DNA of 64,000 bases from Abelmoschus esculentus (lineage: Eukaryota; Streptophyta; Magnoliopsida; Malvales; Malvaceae), in contig JAUCBN010000042.1 in assembly GCA_035048815.1 (NCBI GenBank), positions 9,486,001-9,550,000 on the forward strand, written 5' to 3'. The notes beneath the pieces were generated by a model. It was not told the origin of the DNA, did no database searches, and saw only the letters and a list, made by a program, of their open reading frames with translations. The translations under genes were made by a program, and so were the position numbers. This document shows positions 23,373 through 35,690 of this stretch, in pieces (position 1 is the stretch's first letter; each line of letters starts with the position of its first letter).

Positions 23373-25666
23373 AAGGCGTCACGGTGCCCCTCAGAACTCA
23401 ATAGCAGATCGAGAATAGAGATTCTAACGGATTGCTTTTTCAACTGTTCCACGATATTGTATTCGATGTGCTTCAAGAACCGCAGAAACTCATGCGCTTG
23501 CTCCTCGGTGACAGGCTCATTCACCTTCGGAGTCGGGTCTATAAAAATTTTCTTCTTCTCAGCAAGCTTAGTTTGGTCCTCTTCTTTTTCTTGAGCCGGT
23601 GAGTAACATCTCCCGCTCCTTATGAAATGTTCTACCTTATTCACTGGCTCTTGTGTTTCCTCTTTCTTAACAGTTTCAGATCTTCCTGGTTGTACCTCTT
23701 CACTGGGCTTCAAACTACTTGGTCCAGCCACACTCGCGGTGTAATTCCACGGGACCCTTTGTGTATCCTTGAACGGGAAGGGTGCTAGAGGGGTAATTAC
23801 TATGCGAGGAGCATTTGTTGATCCCATTAAATTGTTGCCCCTTGGTCGAGCCGAGATGACTAGCGGCCTTTTTACACTGTATTTTGGCCCAGTATTTTCA
23901 AACGTGCATACGTCCATCACTTTCCGGCCACCTTCCTTTACAAAGAACTCTACTTCCTTATTGTCTATCATCTTTTGTAGCAAATTCTTGAATTCGCTAC
24001 ACTGTTGAATTGTATGTCCTTGTTCTTGGTGGAATTCGCAGTACAAGTCTACCCTCGTAGATTCCTTCATCTTCATTCCTTAGCATATAAGCCCGTTGTT
24101 GAATAGTTGTTGAAAGACCCACTTTAATGGTGATTGAATCTCCAACACGCTCATCTTAATCTGCCTCATTTGGTCTTCTTCAATCTCATTTACGCCTCGA
24201 CCGCCATGGTTCAAAAGTGGGTTTGTTGATGCACTGGGTTCATCAAATTTCAAAATCCCGGCATTCATCATATTTTGGAAAATCCTCTTAAAAGCTGTGC
24301 AGTTCTCGATGCTATGCCTTTGAACGTTGGCATGGTATACACACGAGCCTTCGGGTCATACCAGTGTAGATAAAGGGTTTTGAGCGGTATGATGAAGTAA
24401 GGGCAAATTATATCCGCATCATGCAACTGAGTGTACAACTCAGCATACGTAACTGGGATAGGTGAGAAATTCGGCCTTTCCCATTTTGAGTCTTTCTTAT
24501 TCGAACCTTACGAGCCATTTGCTCCTGTCTCGGGTTTGGAAATCGTCACATTTCTCGGGGCTTCATATACAACGGCATTATTCACCTCGTTGTCCTTCTT
24601 TTTGAAGTTCTTCTTAGAGCTGTCAGATCCTGCAATTCTCCCGCTTTTGATAGCTGCTTCCACTAACTCTTCGGTAGCAACTATTTGAGAGAAGCTCTAC
24701 ATTAATGTACTAGTGAACAGACGATCGTACATCGGCCCCTTCAATGTCTCTACAAACATGTGGGTCATTTCTCGCTCAATCAACGGAGGCTGCACCTGAG
24801 AGTCCAATCTTGATCTCTCCATCTGTGGGCATACTGCAGAAATGTTTCATTTGACCTTTGCCTCATTTGTTGCAACATGACTCTAGTGGGTCCCATTTCC
24901 GACACGTGCTTATAATTCTCCATAAAAGCATGATATAAGTCCTTCCATGACCTTATATTTTCCCGACTGAGTTGGGTGTACCATCGGATAGCAGAACCTG
25001 TCAGGCTATCCTGGAAGTAATGGATCAGCAGCTTCTCATCCTTGCTAAAAGCGACCATCTTCTGACAATACATCGTCATATGGGCGCTAGGACACGATAT
25101 CTCATCGTATTTCTCGAAATCAGGCATCTTGAACTTTGGTGGTAGGACCAAATCAGAAACTAAACCGAGATCGAACGCATCAGTGCTCTTATCAGCTGAC
25201 CCCTGGATTTCCTGAATCTTTGCTTCGAGCACCTTAAAGTGGTCAGCATATTTCTTCTCCATATCCTATCGCATCTTTTCTACTTCAATCATGAAGTTGA
25301 GATCCGGGACCTCATTGATATTCGGGTGAAGTCATCAACTTCTACGGGGTGACTCGTGGATGCCCCTACTACGTTGAGCTGCACTCTCCCTGGGACCGAA
25401 TGCACTTCTGGTTGCCCTCGTATGTGAGTTACAGTGTCCGCCTGTCCTTCTGCTTCGTCCCCCCCTCCCATCGACACCTTGCCTTTCTCATCCTGCTTTG
25501 GGCCCAACAGAGCAGCTATCTGACTAATAATGTCTGTCTGAATTTTGGTGAAGCCATCTTTCATGCCATTTTCTATCGCATCCAAGCGATTTGCAAATTC
25601 GGTATGATGATCCTCTAGTTTCTGTAGTCTTTCCTCCATTACTAGCTTCTTGGTGCGTGAGCGCAT
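23369..25666 (-). pseudogene. Tat gag
   Basis: Three main pieces. 25666-25289: N terminus with a coiled-coil-like start. 25262-24780: the gag core with KYDEISCPSAHMTMYCQKM, WYTQLSRENIRSWKDL and MRQRSNETFLQYAHRWRD. 24271-23369: FDEPSAS, NHGGRGVN, then YCEFHQEQGHTIQQCSEFK (Cys/His-rich, near 24030) and a proline-rich linker up to the protease. A TAG stop lies at about 25268-25270 and frames change near 25290, 24780 and 24080. The protein would form the capsid. Confidence 0.88.
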
Positions 25667-25856
25667 CGAGTATGTGTATAGTATGTTTGCTATTTTTAAA
25701 GTTCACTACCATAAAACTTTTATTATTAAACCTTATTTTAATTAATAATGCACATGATGAATGAATGCATGAATGCAAGAGGGTATTAAATTCGAAAAAC
25801 AATCTCTTAAAAATATCCGTTTGTCCAAAAAGGATTCACTACAAATTAAAGATAAT

Positions 25857-27982
25857 CTACAGAAAACTGTTGGCCCTAATCCCTAAATTGGTCAACTCAT
25901 GTAGCAGGCATATGATGGCATCTCTGTGCTCTTGCTCGACGTTCGGTTGGTTCAGAAGAGTTATAGCTTCTCTCGACAATATCTGTACGTAAGATGCAAT
26001 ACTTCTGACTTGTCCCTTGAAACTGACCAATTCATTATTCTGAATCTGGATCATGCGTTGTGCTGCTTCATAATTCGTCTTTCACGCTCCTCCGGCATTT
26101 TGACACAAAGTCCCTTCGAAGTCGACTAACTTCTCTTGCAACTCTTGTACTTGGCCCTCGAGCGAGATAATCTTCTGTTGAAGCCCCACCTTTTCTTCTT
26201 CCATCTTGGCCTTGTCTTCATTGTGATACTTGGCAACCAATTCTTCTAGCTATACTACCTGAGTCGTCAACTCAAGATTCTTCGCTTGCTCTTTGTCCGA
26301 TATCTTCCTAGCTTTGTAACTTGCTTTTTTTGCTTCACGACATTTCCTTTCGTAAAGCCTTTTGTATTCCTCCTTTTCTCTTAACGCCTTGTCCAAGCGG
26401 TCAGAACTATCCCTGATGATCTTGGTTTTACCTTCCCTTGGATATTTCCTTTTACGACCCTCAGATACTTCTTGTACTTCTCTCAAATATCGACGTAACC
26501 TTTTGATCTAAAGTGCCATCTCTTTCTTTTTCCTCTCTTGAGTCTGTACCTGGTACTTTGTGAGGTTCAACTCCTGTGTAAGTTCATAGATCTTCTTCTC
26601 TTGTCTCTGAAAATCCAAGTCCCGATCTTCCTTGAGCTTCTCTAATGTTGATGGTGCTTCTAGGGTTACCTTGCTTGATGACGGTCCATCATCCCTTGGT
26701 ACTCCTCGGAAAACTCCATCATTCACCCTTTGCTCCCTCCACTCGTCATATCGGGCCATGATTTCGAACTCTCGATAAGGCTGAACTCTCCTAGGCGAAT
26801 CCTAAGCTTTCACAATCTGAGCTATCTTGGATCGGTACCCTTTGCTTTGGTGAGAAAAACTAAAACTTGCCATCCCCGCTGTGGCTGGTATGAACTGTCT
26901 CGATCCAAACTGCCTCGAAACTAGTAATGGGCAATAAGCCGTTCTACCCCATATGCCCGCTAATGGAATTCAATCACTGTCTCCGCACCGATACCGAAAA
27001 GTCGTCCCCCTATTCAACCAGCAGGCTTTCCAAATGATGTCAGAATCTGTCAAATCCCAGAAAAGTTCACTCCATTAGACTTCGGTCTTCTTCTCTAAAA
27101 CGCATCTCTTTAAGTGCTCTTCGATGGGTGAGTAAGTAGTCCTGAACCTTAAGGCTCTATACGGAGAGCTCCAATGGTGGCCTCTGAACCATATCTCCAA
27201 AAGCTGTGCACAATCCCAAAATCTTTCTTCGCCAGCCCTCTTGCACGCGGTCAGTGATCTATAGGTCTCGGCTAATATGGCGTGAACCGGATTTACGCCT
27301 TTGAACAACCTCTCGAACAAACCAACTGTGGATGGGTCTATGTGCTCGGGAGTTCTGGGAAATAGCATCAACCCATAGATGCAAAGGGCGTAAATCCTTC
27401 TTGCTTTGGTGGGCTCTTCGCTGCTTGCGGCTATTAAATCCTTAAAAACCTTCCAACTCACTCTCTGTCTTTCCTCGCCCACGTCTTTGTGGTCGTGACC
27501 CGTTACCTTTTGATCCAAAACTCTTTATCCTTGCCAGTGATCTGCATCAATTTCTTCTTGAACCCTAAAGTGTTGTTGGGTTTCACATATATCCTATCGC
27601 TCTTTATAGTTGGACAATTGATCAGAAGTTCATATACCTCTAGTGTAGGTGTCATGTCGATCTTCCCAAAGGTAAAACAGTTATAGACGGGATTCTAGAA
27701 CTGCGTCATCGCTCTCATTAGGTGTCTATAAATAGGGACCTTCACTAATAAAGCAATGTCTCTAAACTCCCTCTTGAACTACTCTTTCATGTCATCACTC
27801 CACTGTTCCCATATTTCTTGGACTTCGGAGAGACAAGGACTCTGTTTTGTGCTAATCCTAACATACCCTTTTAGTGTTGAGACACTCCCTGATGGCAAAC
27901 TGTCACCTTTCTCGTGCTGAACTGACTCTGACCATGTCCAGACTTCCGTATTATCTTTGCCTATAATGATCACTTTTGACAT
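25857..27982 (-). pseudogene. Tat ORF1, DUF7745-like with coiled coil
   Basis: Starts at 27982 (MSKVIIIGKDNTEVW) and reads the EIWEQWSDDMKE block, then RHLMRAMTQF-stop-NPVYNCFTFG (stop TAG in place of Trp near 27697), WKVFKDLIAASSEE, the YGLMLFP block and AILAETYRSLTACKRAGEERF. The second half (26759-25857) is a long charged coiled coil with several frame breaks, ending LLHELTNLGIRANSFL. Such proteins precede gag in Tat/Ogre elements and are common in Malvaceae annotations as DUF7745 proteins; their role is unknown. Confidence 0.85.
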
Positions 27983-28713
27983 TTTTGGATACTTCTAACT
28001 TTACTGTTTTCCAAATTAATACCCATACAAATGATATGCCAAGTAAAAATAAAATGCATAAAAAGATCAAAAACGAAAATAGAAAGAAAATGTGTTAGTA
28101 GGATAAATATAAAGATAAAACAGGATAATAAAAGTGCCTGAAAAATAACCATAGAGCAGTTAAAAATGCAAAGAAAAGTAGCCAGAGAACAGGCTAAATT
28201 GCATAAAATAACCAGAGAGCATGTTAACAGAGAAATCCTAAGTTTGGCAGCATTTCGGCAGCATATCGCCTTATCTTATGGTTCCTGTCTAGCTCTAGAA
28301 AGGGTAGGTGTCTACTCTATATGCGGTTTTTGGTCTAGACACTAGGTTCCCGAACTGTCGTTATCGCCTACCGCGACGATAAGACATCGATTCGGTGGTA
28401 TAGATCCCTTACAACGGAGGTGAAGACCCCACAATGCGTAAGGTTAGTATATCGGAAGCAGATAAAAATCCGAAACTCGGAGCTGGAGAGCATCACGTCG
28501 GATAATATTTAACTCCCACTTAAGGGTGAAAGCTCGGGTCAAAAGCTTATGCATGAATGACAAGATATATCACAAAAGTAAAAAGCTATCCTCTTTCAAA
28601 CAATGTTCACTTAACAATAAAAAATTAAATTAATATCTATCTTCAAAATGCCGAAATGCCACGTAAAATTTTAAAAAAAAGTTAGGCCTGACTCACAAAA
28701 ATAATTTTTTAAG
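27983..28713 (-). other. Tat 5' leader
   Basis: Between the PBS and ORF1. It includes short A-rich repeats of an 'AGAGAGCA' kind near 28150-28240 and no credible frame. Confidence 0.5.
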
Positions 28714-28731
28714 TCCCCAGCAGAGTCGCCA
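28714..28731 (-). other. primer-binding site, tRNA-Arg type
   Basis: The minus strand reads TGGCGACTCTGCTGGGGA three bases inside the 5' LTR. The first nine bases fit the 3' end of plant tRNA-Arg, the primer reported for Ogre-like elements. Confidence 0.7.
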
Positions 28732-28734
28732 AGC

Positions 28735-31026
28735 TATCGCGACCTCTTAAAAAATGCGGGTTTATATGAAAAGTAGCTTGACGATTAGTTTTGAAAAATC
28801 TGAAATTTATCGCTTTTAATCTTGAAAACCCCAAATTTTAGAAAAAATATATAATTTAATTTTTTAAAAATTAACTTGGAGTTCCCATCGGCCACTTTGG
28901 TAGGCCAGACACCATAAAACAAACCAAAGATTCATTTTAAAAATATTTAGGTTCGGGAGTCGGTTACGTGTAAGGGCGGCCCTTACAAATGCCCAAAAAT
29001 TGGTACCTTGAAAAAATTACGTGGCATTGATACTTTGAAGATAGATATTAATTTAATTTTACATTATTAATCAAACATTATTTGAATCGAGGACATCCTT
29101 TTGATTTAGAAATTACATCACCTTTAAACTTGAGTTGAACGAGACGTCCTCTAGATAGGAAACCTCACCCAAATTCAAAGGAATGAGTACAAAACATTGA
29201 TAAAGTTTAGGATAGATCAAAAGGGACTAGGATTCAAACATCAAAACATGGATTAGATTTAAATAAGTGTATAATTAATTTTAAAGTTTAGGATTTTTAA
29301 TTAAATTAATTAATTAAATTTCCCTAACTCTAAACTTAATTAATCCTAATTAAAACCTAACTTGAATGGATTTTAAGTTTTCAAAGTTTGATTAGAGTTG
29401 GATTAGATTCAATTAGATTAATTTTTAAATCTTATCTTAGAAAATTAAAATTAATTAAGAGACTTAATTAAAATAATTTCTAAATCTTAAGAATTTAATC
29501 TAACCTAATTAAACTTTAATTGGTGAAACTTGGGCTAATTAGACCTAATTAATTTTAAATCTTATCTTTAGAAATTAATTAAAATTAATTAAAATAATTA
29601 ATTAAAATTATTTCCTAAATTTTAAGAATTAAAAAAACCTAATTAAAGTCTAATTTGGTGAATGTTTTAAGGTTTAAAGGCTAGACTAGCCCTAATTAAG
29701 TTGGATTAATTTTAAAACTTATTTTTAGAAATTAATTAAAATAATTAATTAAAATTATTTCCAAAATTTTAAGAATCAAATTAAACCTAATTAAAGTCTA
29801 ATTTTTAGGTTCTAGGGGTTAAATTAATTTTATATTAGATCTAACTAGGTTAAATTAATTTTAAACTATCTTAAAAATTAAATTAACTTCTATTTTAGAA
29901 ACTAATTAATAATTTTTTAAGTCTTTAAAATTAATTTTTAGTCCTAATTGAAGTCTAAAATAATTAATTTTAATCCTAAGGGTCTAATTAGGGTTTTAGG
30001 GACCTAATTGAGTCAAATCTAGTGTTTTTAGGGCCTAATTGAAAGTTTAGGGACCAAATTGAACAACACTTCAATCCTAGGAGGACCTAGGAAGTGATTT
30101 CCCCTTATTCGGATAGAAACACGCGGATCCGGGTTGAACTCGGATCCGACCCACGTGCCCGGCTGCCAAAATAGCGTCATTTCAACCCAAGACAAAAAAC
30201 CCTTACGCCGAGTTGGCTCGGCCATTTGCACCGAGACCAACTCGGCCTGACTCGCTTTTCTCTAAGACAAACATGTTTTTCCAGAAAACCAAGCCTAAAC
30301 GGATCAAACACCCCAAGTTCTTAGGGTGTTCATCCGTGTTCTTCATTTTCATGAAGAACACGATGAACACCACCCTCCAACCACCGTGCAGTCCGCCCCT
30401 GGATCTGAAGCACCACCGCCCGGTGCCGCTCCGACGTGTTCGCCAGCCGTCGTCACAGTGGTTCCGGCCGCTCCTTCGACAGCGCTTTCGGCGCGATCAA
30501 ATCCGGTGCCGCCGAGACCGCCGAAAATCAAAAAACACCCTAAAAAGCTACTAAAAACCTAGTTTTTGAGATCTAAACCCCCTAAGAATCAATCAAAACC
30601 ACCCCCTAACACTAAAAAAAAGCATAAATATCCAAAAAAATGAGCAATCTTACCTTCTAATCCGCTCTTCCGATTTCGAATGCTCAAGATTGCTCCCTTC
30701 CTCAGATTCAAGCTTCCGCCGCCGATCCAATCTCCTCTCTTCATTGAACCAATTGAATCCTTTTAAAAGGATTCAAAACAAAATCCTAACCCAACTCAAA
30801 CTCTCCCTAATCCCTAAAAACACTCAAGAATCAAAACAAAATCCTAAATCCCTAAAAAGCCGACCACTAATCTCACCAAATCCCTCAACTTCAGCAATCG
30901 AAACTCCTCATGTTTCAAATTTCCAGATTTTCACGATTTAATTTTTTTAATTTTTTAATATTTTATTATTTTATTATTTTATTTATTATTTATATTTTTA
31001 TTATTTAAATTAAATTCGTGTTAACA
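28735..31026 (-). repeat. 5' LTR of the Tat element, internally deleted
   Basis: Starts TATCGCGACC (TG changed to TA) and ends TTCGTGTTAACA, 2292 bases. It matches the other LTR closely except that about 500 bases are missing after CAAAGGAATG near 29186. Confidence 0.9.
30324..30375. other. LTR hairpin, second copy
   Basis: Same stem and TTTC loop as at 16316-16367, with no change in the stem. Confidence 0.7.
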
Positions 31027-31031
31027 TATAT

Positions 31032-31665
31032 AATAAAAAAACAATTGAAAATCAATGTTTTTGGTGTTTTAATTTATGGTTATTATTTAATATAACAGGC
31101 AATGCAACTTAAATTGTAGACTATAGTTTGATTAGAATTTTATATTTATACTTTTCTTGTGAAAACTAAAAATACATATACCTTATGGATTTGTATAGGC
31201 TTATTATCCAACAATAGCAACGGTTCAAAACTTTGGTGTAGGAAACTTTAGCGCTATTGTTATCATTGATTTTTTTTAGTCCGATTGATAATTTTTTTAA
31301 TTTGATTATTGAGAAACAAAACATATGCTATTGGTTTATATATGTTTTTAATTTTAATGATTATTTTTTGTTATTTTACTATTCAGTAATACTATAAAAA
31401 TGATTATCTTGAATCTTTAGTCTTTTAAAAAAAATTATAGTAAAAGAATTAACGTTCATTTTTTTTCTTATTTTATATTTTGTATACATTGATTAGAAAA
31501 ACACTTGAATTGAAATTGTTTCTCAAAAAAATTAAAAGAAAAAAACGATTTATAAATACATAAAGACAAATAAAAGTTAATCTAGTACTTGATGAGTTGA
31601 TGCAGGTAACTCTTGTGGATCTTAGTTTGTTTATTGAGAAAAATGTAAGAGAATAATATTACTTG
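31032..31665. other. AT-rich flank of the Tat insertion
   Basis: No gene. It continues the DNA that lay right of the AT run before the insertion; no LINE sequence resumes here, so the LINE was already truncated at the microsatellite. Confidence 0.45.
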
Positions 31666-32245
31666 TTGCATAGGGAAAAATTGAAAAACTTGGGGTTTAA
31701 TCCAAATATTTGTTGAGTTATTTTTATTAGGATTAAATAGATATAATATAATAATTTTAAGGACTCAAATTATTATTAAATCATGTCATTCCATAATTTT
31801 TGTTAAACATTCAATGGTCAGTGACCAAAACGAAAATAAAATGAAATGTTAGTGATGATCTTGATGAAATATTTAGTTTGGTGACCAAAACATAAAAAGT
31901 TATAGTTGGTGACTATTTGTATAGTTTTTCCCCTAAAAATAATTTAATTAAAATTTTATTTTAAGTAATTATTAATTGTATGTTGAGTTACTAAAATTTT
32001 TAATATTTTTTAATTAATTTAATGGTGTTCAACAATATTCAACATTAGTGGTGTTCAACAGTATTCGACGCACGTGGTATACTCATCCATTTATTAATTA
32101 ATTTAATAATATTCAACAATATTCAATATTAATAGTGTTTAAAGATGTTCGACACACGTGGTAGACTCATCTTATAAGATAATTCAATATTAATAGTATT
32201 TAACGATGTTCGACGCACGTGACAGACTCGTCTTATAAGGTAATA
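31666..32245. repeat. foldback family copy C with tandem units
   Basis: Bases 31690-32070 match the left half of copy B (GGTTTAATCCAAATATTTG ... TTCAACAATATTC). Instead of a turn and a second arm there are three tandem units, each with a GTTCGACRCACGTG-type motif (about 32063, 32147, 32209) and an ACTCATCTTATAA-like end. Confidence 0.6.
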
Positions 32246-32709
32246 TTTGTTTGTATATTTTTTAATCATCTGATAAGATATATATCTTACAAATAAAATT
32301 ATTTAAACTTAAATCTTTTAATTAATTAATTATTTATTAGAATAACTTGCTAAATTTAGATAAATTTAAAGAATTTTTGATATTTAGAATTACATCAAAA
32401 CATTAAATACTTTTTATGGTCGAGCCTCACACAAAATAACATTATTCATATATATTTATATAATTCGTTAAAATATTAAACCATGTGTACAAATTTTATA
32501 TTTACGATTATCTTTTACCAAGGATGTGTCCGGCGATATGTTTTCCCGGTAGCTTTTACCATGAACTCAAATGAATACAGGTTAGTAGAATGAATGAAAT
32601 GTATTTTAAAAAAATTCCAAGGCGAATTATTCTAATTTCTGTTTAAATTTAATTATAAATATTTATAATATTAAAATATTAATTGATTTTATTAAAGTAA
32701 GAGATTTTT

Positions 32710-32880
32710 TTTAATAACCTAATAGTGTGATTACAAGTAGTATTTTATTCTAGAACATAATCTTCATCATTTGACATTGATTGTTCAATCACTTTGCTGG
32801 CATCGTTGATGCTCGAACTCGTAACCTCTAGGAAAATCAACCGTTCCTTTAACCACTTGGACTAGAGGGATCGTATTAAA
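32710..32880 (-). mobile_element. SINE-like sequence with pol III boxes
   Basis: The minus strand has an A-box-like TAGTCCAAGTGG (32864-32853) and, 28 bases later, a B-box-like GGTTACGAGTTCGAGCA (32825-32809), followed by about 100 bases of unrelated sequence and an AT-rich tail. The arrangement fits a tRNA-derived SINE. No clear target duplication was found. Confidence 0.45.
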
Positions 32881-33358
32881 GTAATTTTTTTTTGTAACTA
32901 TACAAGATATACAAATATATTTTTATGTTCTTTCACATATGATATATACATATCAAATATAATTAAAGGTTTCGACGTAAATATAAAAATTAATTCAATA
33001 ATTATTAAATTTTCAAGTTATACAACATTTTACGATTTAAATTTTATTTTAAAAAATTGAGTCGAGTTTTACCGGAGAAGAATACCCGCATGAGGTATCT
33101 ATGAAATATCCAACTCACTCAAGTTTATAAAAGAATGGATTTTGAAGAAAAAAAGATGTCCAGAAAAAATATTGTAAACACATCTCTGAGAAAAATCCCA
33201 TGATCTTTGACCCTTGAATTTATATAGAAATTGGATGGTTGAGTTTAATTTTGGTTAAAATTAAATTTTAATTTAGTTTTTAAAACTAGATTAATTTTTT
33301 ATTAGTTCTAAGGTTAAATTGGAATATTGATTTAATGAGGAGTTATATTGAATTTTGT

Positions 33359-33611
33359 CTTAATATACTTTTTTCCCCCTAAATTATATATGTTTTCTCA
33401 ATTTGTTCCTTAAAAACTTTTTGTTCCATTGTGTTAATTTTTTAAAAAAATTGAAAAAAAATCATCCATATTTAAGAGACAATTTGAGAAAATTGATATA
33501 ATTTAGGATCAATTTAGTAATAGTATAAAATATAGGGAACAAAATAAGTTGAAAATAATTTAAATGATAAATTTAGAAAACAAATATAGTTTAGGGAAAA
33601 GTGTATTAAGC
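33359..33611. repeat. MITE-like foldback
   Basis: The left end CTTAATATACTTTTTTCCC (33359) is the inverted complement of GGGAAAAGTGTATTAAG at the right end. Inside, CCTAAATTATATATGTTTTC pairs with an inverted copy near 33490-33510. About 250 bases, no coding. Confidence 0.55.
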
Positions 33612-34805
33612 CTCGACTTTTTGGACGTGTTTACAAGGCTCTTTCATGACATGATTGGAAACTAGAAAGCCGGTTTCAAGCTCTTGTCATCAAGGCACAA
33701 AATCTGAATCGAGGGGAAGTCCAAAATAGGCCCATATTTGTTCAAAGCACAAAGCTAGTGATGGATCCAATTTGAAACCCAATTCTTTAAGCCCGTTTGA
33801 TCTAGCATTTTTATTTTAGGGTAAAATACACCCCAAGTCATTTGAAAATTAATTTGGTTACAAACGAGTAACCTTCTTCTAAAATGTAAAATTTATCCAC
33901 TTAATTAAAAAATGTTATAAGCAAGTCGTCTTTAGACGTTAAAATAACATACATATGATAATATGATCTAATATAATAATAATCTTAGTCTTTAAAATTT
34001 ATATATTCTATCAATTTGGTCAAAATTTAAAAGAATTTAACCTTCAAACGTATCCATTTAGTCTTTGTTCTTCTACTAAATTGCTTGTTCTCTTAGAACT
34101 GTTACACTACTTTCATATTGAAGCTATCCAATTGTTGTTTTTATCGGCAATTTATTATTGCTTGATATTAAAATACAATTATTTAGTTATTGTTTTCATA
34201 TGATAAACTCATTTGGTTTGATGATTTTTAACTATTAATTTTAAAATAATTATTTAATTAAGTTATTAAACTTATGGCCCCTTCAAGATTTTTTTTTTCT
34301 TAATTTGGTGTCTCTAATGTTTCGTAGTCTGACAAACCCTCCCTTGTCGTTCTGTTATTATTACGTGGAAATGGAACTCCTGCAAATTTGAAGAGCAGCT
34401 AACAGAATACTAAGCTCAAATTTGAACGACTTGACCCCCAATTTATTAATACAGGTGTCAATCATATATTGGATACTCACAAGAAGTATGAGCATAAAAA
34501 ATGCGTGGGAGAATTTTGTTAATCAATTTTGTGACTCCAAGCTGAGGGTTGAACTCATGCTAACCATCAGGGTAAATAACATTCAAATTTAATATCATAT
34601 AATAAAATATTTCTTTGATAAATGTGTAATTTATATTCATCCAAAAAGTAGTAATCCGCTGTAAATCAACCTAATATATAGATAAAAAAATGGATGAGGT
34701 TTATCGTAAGAGATCATGTAAAATTATTTTTTGTAAGGTATATATTTTTTTAAGGATTAAAAATATGCATAAACATATATTAATTCGTAGTCATTTAAGA
34801 TTATT
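33612..34805. other. intergenic, nothing recognised
   Basis: AT-rich with one GC-richer patch (33610-33820). No credible frame or domain. Confidence 0.4.
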
Positions 34806-35034
34806 CAGTGGCAAATTCAGAAATATTTGTGAGGGTGAGCACAAATCAAAATATATTTTAAGGTGGGCACAAATCATAAATTTCAAAAATTTAGATGGAC
34901 ATAAATCATAAAAATTTAAAAAATTTAAGAACTAATTCATAAAAATATAAAAAAATTAAAGTTAAATGTAAGAATTAAACAAAAACAGGGTGGGCATGAG
35001 CCCATCCTCCTTATCATGTAGATCTACCCGTGAG
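34806..35034. repeat. small non-autonomous DNA transposon, hAT-like
   Basis: The left end CAGTGGCAAATTCAG and the right part GGGTGGGCATGAGCCCATCC, ending near AGATCTACCCGTG, resemble plant elements with CAGTGGCGGA-type ends and a GTGGGCAC / GGGCCCACC core. The ends are decayed, so the class is uncertain. Confidence 0.35.
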
Positions 35035-35442
35035 ACTATTTAAAAAATTATTATCATCATCACTAAATGCATGGTCGATCCTGGATTTTTGTTGGCTCAT
35101 TGTGAGTTTAAAAATTAAACTCTAAATCAAAGGTTTAAATCGTAATTGTGATTGTATTTATAATTATATTATATTTATCGTGGTTCAGGATATTAAAAAT
35201 GATATTATGAATAAAACGATAATAGATATAAATTGCTCATTAAAAGTATTATAATTGTAAAATATTTTAATAACATACAATATTATGGACATAAATATTA
35301 TAGATATCATAATTTCAAATGATATTGTGGTTGTCATATAATAGTTATTGTGGTTGCATATCACTATTTAAATAATTATTCTAACAGTAAGTAATAAAAA
35401 ATAAATAATTAAGTGTAGATTCATAATAAATTTAATAACAAG

Positions 35443-35690
35443 TATTCAAAAAATTGAAACCCTAATAACAAATATAAAATATCAAATTTTAAGAGTATTT
35501 TTATAATAATAAATATTAAAAGAATTAAACTCCTAATAACAAATATTAAAAAATAAATTTTAAAAATAAATATTTATAATAAATATTGAAAAAAATTCAA
35601 TATCTATTAATAAATATATAAAACTAAACCTTTAATAATAAATATTAAAAAAAATAAACTTTTAAAGATAAATTTATTTTTAAATAATCT
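35443..35690. repeat. degenerate AT-rich tandem repeat
   Basis: Three to four diverged units of about 65-75 bases, each with an AAACYCCTAATAACAAATATTAAA-like piece (seen at 35458, 35528 and 35620). Confidence 0.45.

Larger units (their letters stand above)
14219..31026 (-). mobile_element. Ty3/gypsy Tat/Ogre-lineage retrotransposon, 16.8 kb
   Basis: Two LTRs (14219-17014 and 28735-31026) in direct orientation, a perfect TSD TATAT, PBS at 28714-28731, PPT at 17015-17030, and an internal region read on the minus strand: ORF1 (27982-25857), gag, protease, RT, RNase H, a second RNase H, integrase. The extra 5' ORF, the second RNase H before integrase and the tRNA-Arg-like PBS are hallmarks of the Tat lineage. 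All coding blocks carry frameshifts or stops, but domain motifs are well kept and the LTRs are closely similar outside one large gap, so the insertion looks fairly young. It is not itself interrupted by another element. Confidence 0.93.

Noticed and set aside
25349..25618. 89-codon plus-strand frame opposite gag
   Set aside because: Antisense to a recognised gag block; no features of its own.
32800..32870. A true tRNA gene on the minus strand
   Set aside because: A and B box resemblance only; no acceptor stem or anticodon arm can be formed from the flanks.
34535..34575. B-box-like GGTTAGCATGAGTTCAACCC on the minus strand
   Set aside because: No A box at the right distance and no tail; not enough for a SINE or tRNA call.
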